This document shows, one piece after another, positions 58,365 through 64,000 of a stretch of DNA of 64,000 nt; position 1 is the stretch's first letter; the number at the start of each line of letters is the position of its first letter. The translations under genes were made by a program, and so were the position numbers. Where the stretch lies: positions 8,075,001 through 8,139,000 of the forward strand of contig BSYQ01000001.1 of assembly GCA_030272585.1 (NCBI GenBank), given 5' to 3'. The stretch comes from Bryopsis sp. KO-2023. Taxonomy: Eukaryota > Chlorophyta > Ulvophyceae > Bryopsidales > Bryopsidaceae. Under the pieces are notes generated by a model that was given only the letters and a program-made list of their open reading frames with translations, was not told where the DNA came from and did no database searches.

Positions 58365-61300
58365 GAGTTTGATTTAAGGAAAAAAAAAGGGAGGGAGGGT
58401 TGACCAGGGGGGGGGGGAAAATACACCAAAACACCAAAAAAAAACAAAACAAGAGAGAGAGAGAAGAGAAACGCCTTTTTTTCAAAGAGTTGTGGCGAAA
58501 AACCGGACGGTTAAAAGAGCATTGCCAAAGATTGAAAATAGGTCAATTTTGGGTTTTGTGGGAGGGAAGTGGGGTGGGTGGGGTTGTCTCAAAAAAAAAA
58601 AAAAAGAAACAAAAAAAATAGAATTGGAGGGTTTCTTAAGATGAGGGAACAGAAAATGAGGCTGTATTTGGGAAGGAAGAGCCTCGTTACTCTTAAACCA
58701 ATTTGAGGGCCAAGAACAGAAAGAAAAGGTGGGGAAAAAAAAGTTGAAAAAAAGTTTTTTTTATGCCTTCCCGTGGAGACGTCGAAAAAAAAAAAGAAAA
58801 AAAAAAAAAGGAAAAGAAACAGCACGTTCAATTGTTTTTGGCAGGTTTTGGGATGTGAGTTTTTTTTTGGAGGGAGGGAAGTTCGCATCATGCCTCTTGT
58901 ACGGGAGGGTGCTTTTTTTTTCCCTTTTCTTTTTGTTGGCTGAAACCCATATGTGTGGAAAAGAGAGTGAGAAGAGCAAAAAACAAAAAAACAAAGGAAA
59001 AAAGTTGTGTGGCAATAGTTCTTACGAAAAAAATGGAGGAAAAAAAACAAAAACAATGGAAGGAGGGTATATATATATATTTATATCGGAGAGTTTAAAA
59101 ACCCGGCCGAGTGGGTTAAAACTTAGAGAAAAAAGAGAGAAAAAAATATATAGGAGATATATGTATTTTCCAAGTGGGGGGGGGCAAGACGGAAAAGGTC
59201 AAAAGGAAAAAAAAATACTGAAAAAAAGAGAAAGAAGAAATTCCGAAAGAGCACACCCATTGCTATCTTTCTTTGTATTTTCGACTCGATGGTAGGGTTT
59301 CCACAGTGGTTTTTCCAGATCGACCAAATACAAAAAGAGAAAGAGAAAAAAAACCTGAATAGCATCGAGTAAGGCGGGTGGGGGGCCACGTATTTTGTGT
59401 GAGAGAAAAATGGAAAAAAGAGAAAGAGGAATTTTGGTTTGGATTGATTGGGGGTATTTTCACGGCATAAATTATATGTGCTCGATCTCTGGGGCTGCAT
59501 GCATGCCTGAGCAAAAAAAAAAGAGAATGCGTTTTGTGTACTGGTTTCAATCGATGTGAATGTATATTATTGATATGGGTTTGGTGGGAAAAAAAATTTA
59601 CTTGTGCATGTGTGTGTGTGTGTTTGTCTGTTTTTTTTGTGTGTGTGTGTCTCTGTCATGGAGATTGTTTTTGTTTTTTTTTAATACATGGAATACAACA
59701 GAATTCAGTTTACAATTGGTCCAGTGCTCGCCGGACTTTATTTGATCGGTTTGATTTCTTTTGAGGGGTGGGGTTGTGGGGAAAGAGGAAACGGTAGAAA
59801 GATCTGGGTTGGAATTTGAGGTAGGAAAGTTTGGTTGTAAAAAAAATACAAAGAAAGAAAAAAGGGGAAAAAAAAGGGTAGTGGAGATACTTGTGCATTT
59901 TCGGGGTGGAGTGAGGGGACTGGTTTTCTTTCAAGGGTTTCAAGGGGGAAAAAACAAAAGAAAAAGAAAAGTTTGTCAGGATTCATTTTGTTTGATGCTG
60001 CTGAGAAGAAAAAAAAAAAAAGTAAAAAAAAGTTTGGGGTTTGATTATCTTATGTAAGCGAAGTGACACATCGTATAAAGGATTTGGAAAGGAGAGGGAG
60101 GGGGGGTGAAAAAAAAAACAAAGAAAAGAAAAGTAAATTAAAGCAAATAGAAAAAGAGGGATATAAAAAGAAAAGGAAAAAAAAATTGTTTGAGATGAAA
60201 GCGCATATATTTTCGGGGGAAGAATGTTTATATTGGGTTTCGATATAAATTTTTTTTTCACGATCGTTCAAAATGAGTTGAAAATAGCCACAAAGAAAAG
60301 GAGGTTGGACTCTGGTTTTTATAACAGTGTCTGTCATAAGGTTGCGTCCCAACACTCTTTTGGGGAAAAAAAGAGACGTTAAGTTTTGAACAGATCGACC
60401 CCACGAATGAAGGTTTTGAGAAAGTAAAAAAAAAAGACTTAATTAAAAAGAAAAAGAAGAATATATTGCACAGGAGAGAACTGAAGGGGAAAGGGGGAAA
60501 GGAGGAAAAAGAAAAAAGCGTGACTGGGGGACATGTGGAATACATATTTTTTGTGTGGAGTTTAGGAATGGTGGAGGCCTGCTGGAAAAAAAGGCCTTCC
60601 AGTTTTCTTCTTATTTTTTTTGGATGTAACAGAGGGATTTGTATGTATGTTCGTTTTTTTCTTTCTCTATTCGGAATTTGAAAAAAAAAAAAAAAAATGT
60701 GTTTGCAAAAAGATGTTTTTGATTTGTTTATTTTGGGCCCTCCATTTTTTTTTTCTTTGTTGTCTTTTTATATGTTGTGTTTTATTTTGGGTCTTTTTTT
60801 TTTTTACCTCACCTTGTTTTTCTTATATATTTTATATTATTCGTATTCCTGGGGAAATGGGGTCTGGAAAAAATAGGGGCGAAAAGATACGATTTGCATG
60901 GAAAATGTGCTGTGAGGGTCGATACCTGGCATTTTATGATTTAGAAGAAGAGTAAAGACAGGCTCTGTGGAGAATAGAACTGTGTGGAGGTGTTTTTTTT
61001 TTCTTCCTATCGATTTTTTTTTCTTCTTAAGAAAAACTAGAAAGAAAGCAAGTTGGTGTTCCAAGCAGAAAGTATGCGTCTACTGAGCATAAGAAGGGTT
61101 TTTTTTTTTTTTTCGTTTTTTCTTTGTTTTTTTTTTTTTCTGTCTCGATTTAGATGCTGAGGCTACAGTGTGCTTTTTTTTCCCCTGTTATTTTTCGATC
61201 GGAGGAGCTTTTTGAGAATTGTTCGATCGGCATCCATGAATTTCGTTCTCAATATTATATCGTGACAGAAAATCATGGAATAGAGGAAAAAGAAGCAAAA

Positions 61301-62582
61301 AGTTGTGAGGCCCTCTTGGGATTACAAAAACATATCTATCTATATAAATATATATACATGTATATATCTTCATAAAAAAAATTTTTTTTGGCCAATATTC
61401 CTCGCTAGAAAGCTGGGACAATCTAGGCAGTGTGACACGTACGGAAAAGGTCAAAACCTTGGACCATCATTCTTTTTAAGGACACGAATTGTGTGAGAGT
61501 GTGACCTTGAAAAGGAACAAAGAAACGAGGGGTAGGGGGAGGAAGGGTGAACTGTTTTTTTTTTTGTCCTTTTGGTGTTTGGGGGGGAAAGGGGCAGTGT
61601 GGGGGGGGGGAGAAAAAGATGGTGAAAATGGTGCTTTTCCTTGAATATGACCAGTTGATAATGAGTTGAACGTGTGTATGTTCAGTTGAGTTCTTTTGTC
61701 TTTTTGGGGAATATATTCTTGTTATGAGGGGCACAAAAAAAAAAGAAAAAAAAAAGAAAGAGGGATGGGGAGGGAAGGAAAGGAGTGAGAAAGCAAGTGT
61801 GAGAGTAAGAGTGAGAGATACCTCCTCATCTGGTGGGTGGGTGGGTGGGGTGGGGACAGTATTGGGTTTTGGCTAGGTCAGCACGCAAACTTTAGAGCTT
61901 TCAAGCTGGCAATTGGGGTGGGTTTTTTCTTTTGATTTTTTTTTCTTGGGCGAGTGTACGCGTGTGGGTTTTTTTTCATCTTTAATTTTTTTTTCTATTT
62001 TTTTTTTTTTGTCGCCATCGTAACGTTTAGATTTTCCAGGGTGCATCCGCACCCAATTTCAGGGGATTTTTGTTGGGGTCTCTTTTTAAGAGAGAAAGGA
62101 AGAGAGTGCAGATTGTATTTGCTGACAGGACTGGGCTGTGCCATTTGATATCCAAATTGGGGGGCTGAGCTGATGTGGAGTGTGCAGCGTGTGCATTTTG
62201 TTTGGTGTACATTATGTGTGTGTGTGTGTGTTTGGGGGGTGCAAAAAAAAAAAAAAAAAGAAGGATGCAAACAAGCATCGGAATATCTCTGTTGTACGAA
62301 CGGTCAGTTTTTATGTATTTGTAATTTGCACTCATATTCTGTGCAAAATCTGGATCTTTTCCGATAGTCGAAGAAAAAAAAAAAGAGGGAAGAAAAGTTG
62401 CTGTGTTCTTTTTCTTAACTTATGTTTCCACACGAGAAAGCTTTTTGGTGGTGGAAGCGACACTTCGCTGGCTTTGTAATGAAAAGGATGACTTTTTTTG
62501 CTGGTGGCGGCGCATCTCTTCTGTGGTGTATTTGAAGTCTTCCTTGAAAAAGAAATAGGACATTCGGATCGCACAAAATTGG
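58365..62582 (+). other. Long C-poor simple-sequence 3' flank of beta-amylase
   Basis: About 4.2 kb of A, G and T runs with very few C on the plus strand, the mirror image of the G-poor tracts behind minus-strand genes. It contains AT repeats (59075-59095, 61330-61370), GT repeats (59610-59650, 62217-62232), G runs and a TGTAA at 60615..60619. It ends at the stop of the convergent DRC1 gene. Frames inside, such as 58589..59056 on the minus strand, encode low-complexity peptides and were not called. Confidence 0.75.
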
Positions 62583-64000
62583 CTAAATCACGTGAACGGG
62601 TGGGATTTGAAGTTCTTCGTTGATCTTGGACGCCAGATACTGGTTGAGGAGGCCTCTGAGTTCGGAATTCTGTTTCTGCAAGCTCTCCACCTCCTCCAAG
62701 GAGGACTCACGGTCCGACAGATTCTTGTGATACTTCAGGATGTGCTTGTGCAAAGCATTCCAAACTCGGTAGTTCTTGTCACCAACGATGTTTGCCAATC
62801 GACGCCAAAATTCCTTCTCCTTCTCCACCACTCGACGGCTCACCCCTGTGTGCCTGTGGTTCCACCAGAAGCATGCCATGCAACATAAGCCAGTTGTTCC
62901 AACACCAATGCCAGAACAAAGTACTGTAATACGCAAATCTTTTCGCGCTACCTTATTTTCGCGCGCGGACCAAAGCACGAAAATAAGGCACGCGAAAATA
63001 AAGCAGGTGCGAAAATAAAGCAGGCGGAAAAGAAAGGGCTGTTCAGATACGCAAGTATGTAGCAATCACGCGCGTGTGGACTCGACGCAATGATCCCAAG
63101 CATTGACCACTTTCCTTTTTTCTTTTTTGGTGACATCGGGGTGGTGTTTCAAACATGGCTCGGGTTCGTTCGATCGAGCTGTTCGCTGACGGCAACTCAA
63201 TGGACTTTGATGGTCTTGAGGCGTGACTGTAGAACAGTTTTAGGCACAACTACGGAGACACAGCCCAATCTAGGGGCGAATTCAAAACACAGCCACAGAA
63301 TGTGTGGAAACACATTCCACACTCTGACTTTGAGAGTGTTCTTTTTGACGCCACGCAAATCTTTCACATTGCTTTTTTTTTCGCGCCTGCTTTATTTTCG
63401 CGCTACCTTGTTTTCGCGCGCGGACCAAAGCGCGAAAATAAGGCAGACGAAAATAAAGACTAGCGATCCTAAAGCAATCTGAAAGATTTGCGTATTACAG
63501 TATGTAAAAACAGGTGTCTTGGCTTCAAGGAAAATACAAAGCCGTTCTTTCCATACCTCTGTGGACTTGACATTCCCTTTGTTGTATTTTTCGAAGTGGG
63601 AGGAATGTTTTCCGTCTCCACAAAGATTTTCAATCGTCGCAAGGCTTCATCTGGCTGGATAAGCATCGGCTTATCGCTCTTTTCATTCTCCACGGCTTCC
63701 TCACCTTGGTTCAACATGGAATCGATTCAGTGGCAAGCTGTGTGGATTGCAAACTCGGCGTGCAACACACGGCGTGCAATATACCAGCATCGTGATCTGT
63801 CGTGTGAACTCCTTGGGCGCGGAGCTCGATGTTGCTGCCGGCTCTCAACGCATCCATGAGTGCATCAAAGGTGGGTCCATCAACGACACCGACGGCATTC
63901 AGGATCGCTTCGGTTTGAGCGAGGCCCTGTTCGTCTGTCGGAACAGATTCAATCAGTTTCCTGGCTTTTGCATCCACCAGGAATCCGACCTCATCGCATA
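62583..64000 (-). CDS. DRC1: Dynein regulatory complex protein 1, C-terminal part
   Basis: Three exons on the minus strand (63785..beyond 64000, 63557..63704, 62583..62853) give the last 209 or so residues; the gene continues past the window. Landmarks are CDEVGFLVDAKARKLIESVP, LIQPDEALRRLKIFVE, KEKEFWRRLANIVGDKNYRV and the C-terminal LRGLLNQYLASKINEELQIP, PVHVI. These fit DRC1 (CCDC164/PF2), the N-DRC scaffold in motile cilia that links outer doublets and regulates dynein. The C-terminal half is predicted coiled coil (SLEEVESLQKQNSEL). The 703-base intron contains a TA-flanked MITE. It is evidence that the organism builds motile flagella. Confidence 0.85.
62924..63500. mobile_element. MITE with 20-bp inverted termini flanked by TA
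   Basis: The left end CTGTAATACGCAAATCTTTT and the complement of the right end match at 19 of 20 bases. TA lies immediately outside both ends (62922..62923 and 63501..63502), the target duplication of Tc1/mariner-type elements. Subterminal hairpins built on TTTTCGCGC / GCGCGAAAA motifs occur near both ends. There is no transposase frame in its 577 bases, so it is non-autonomous. It lies wholly within a DRC1 intron. Confidence 0.88.

Noticed and set aside
58589-59056. 155-residue minus-strand frame in the C-poor tract
   Set aside because: Phe/Leu-rich low-complexity peptide from T runs.

Overview
The window looks like nuclear DNA of a flagellated green alga. Several signs point this way. Most genes are split by short GT-AG introns, mostly about 80 to 380 bases, that join in frame at matching phases. 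There is a Chlamydomonas-like phototropin. Several proteins start with plastid-transit-like leaders: an RsmB-type and an RsmG-type rRNA methyltransferase, a Shewanella-like phosphatase with a twin-arginine second signal, a thioredoxin-fold protein and a beta-amylase. An axonemal dynein regulatory complex subunit (DRC1) is present. TGTAA, the usual green algal poly(A) signal, follows many stop codons. I cannot name the genus. Exon coordinates were derived by hand from reading frame, splice consensus and family similarity, so treat them as predictions.

Layout. 1-2.5 kb: an unrecognised gene running off the left edge (-) and a secreted WAP-domain protein (+). 3.8-5.1 kb: an EF-hand/DUF6817 protein (-). 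5.1-7.4 kb: a tandem duplication, a foldback element with a tRNA-like T-arm inside, and a MITE-like repeat. 7.4-10.6 kb: a long G-poor simple-sequence tract behind a CID-type RNA-binding protein (-, to 11.7 kb). 12.4-15.6 kb: RsmB (+). 16.4-19.4 kb: PRMT3 (+) with a tRNA-Lys(UUU) antisense in one intron. 19.8-23.6 kb: a second G-poor tract behind phototropin (-, 23.6-26.7 kb). 28.4-29.7 kb: MBF1 (-). 31.8-34.8 kb: Shewanella-like phosphatase (-) with a MITE in an intron. 35.9-37.6 kb: a secreted LTD-EEP nuclease (-), divergent from RsmG (+, 37.7-39.3 kb). 40.0-40.9 kb: a membrane protein (+). 41.3-42.8 kb: a PRXL2-like thioredoxin-fold protein (-). 43.1-44.8 kb: neutral sphingomyelinase (+). 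45.1-45.8 kb: a small plastid Cys-rich protein (-), divergent from a 985-residue 2H + CUE + DUF1771 + Smr protein (+, 46.2-49.8 kb). 50.3-51.4 kb: a coiled-coil protein (+). 52.1-54.4 kb: an ICME-like esterase (+). 55.3-58.4 kb: plastid beta-amylase (+). 58.4-62.6 kb: a C-poor tract. 62.6-64.0 kb: the C-terminal part of DRC1 (-), with a TA-flanked MITE in an intron.

There is no operon logic; genes are independently transcribed, several from shared divergent promoters. Functional themes recur: rRNA, protein and mRNA handling (RsmB, RsmG, PRMT3, CID, MBF1, Smr) and light or plastid metabolism (phototropin, SLP, PRXL2-like, beta-amylase).

The two most interesting observations are these. First, a Cue2/N4BP2-like no-go-decay nuclease architecture carries a 2H phosphoesterase-type domain where animals have a polynucleotide kinase. 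Second, the 3' flanks of a subset of genes are strongly strand-asymmetric, nearly C-free on the sense strand for up to 4 kb. I saw no virus-derived element, CRISPR array or toxin gene.
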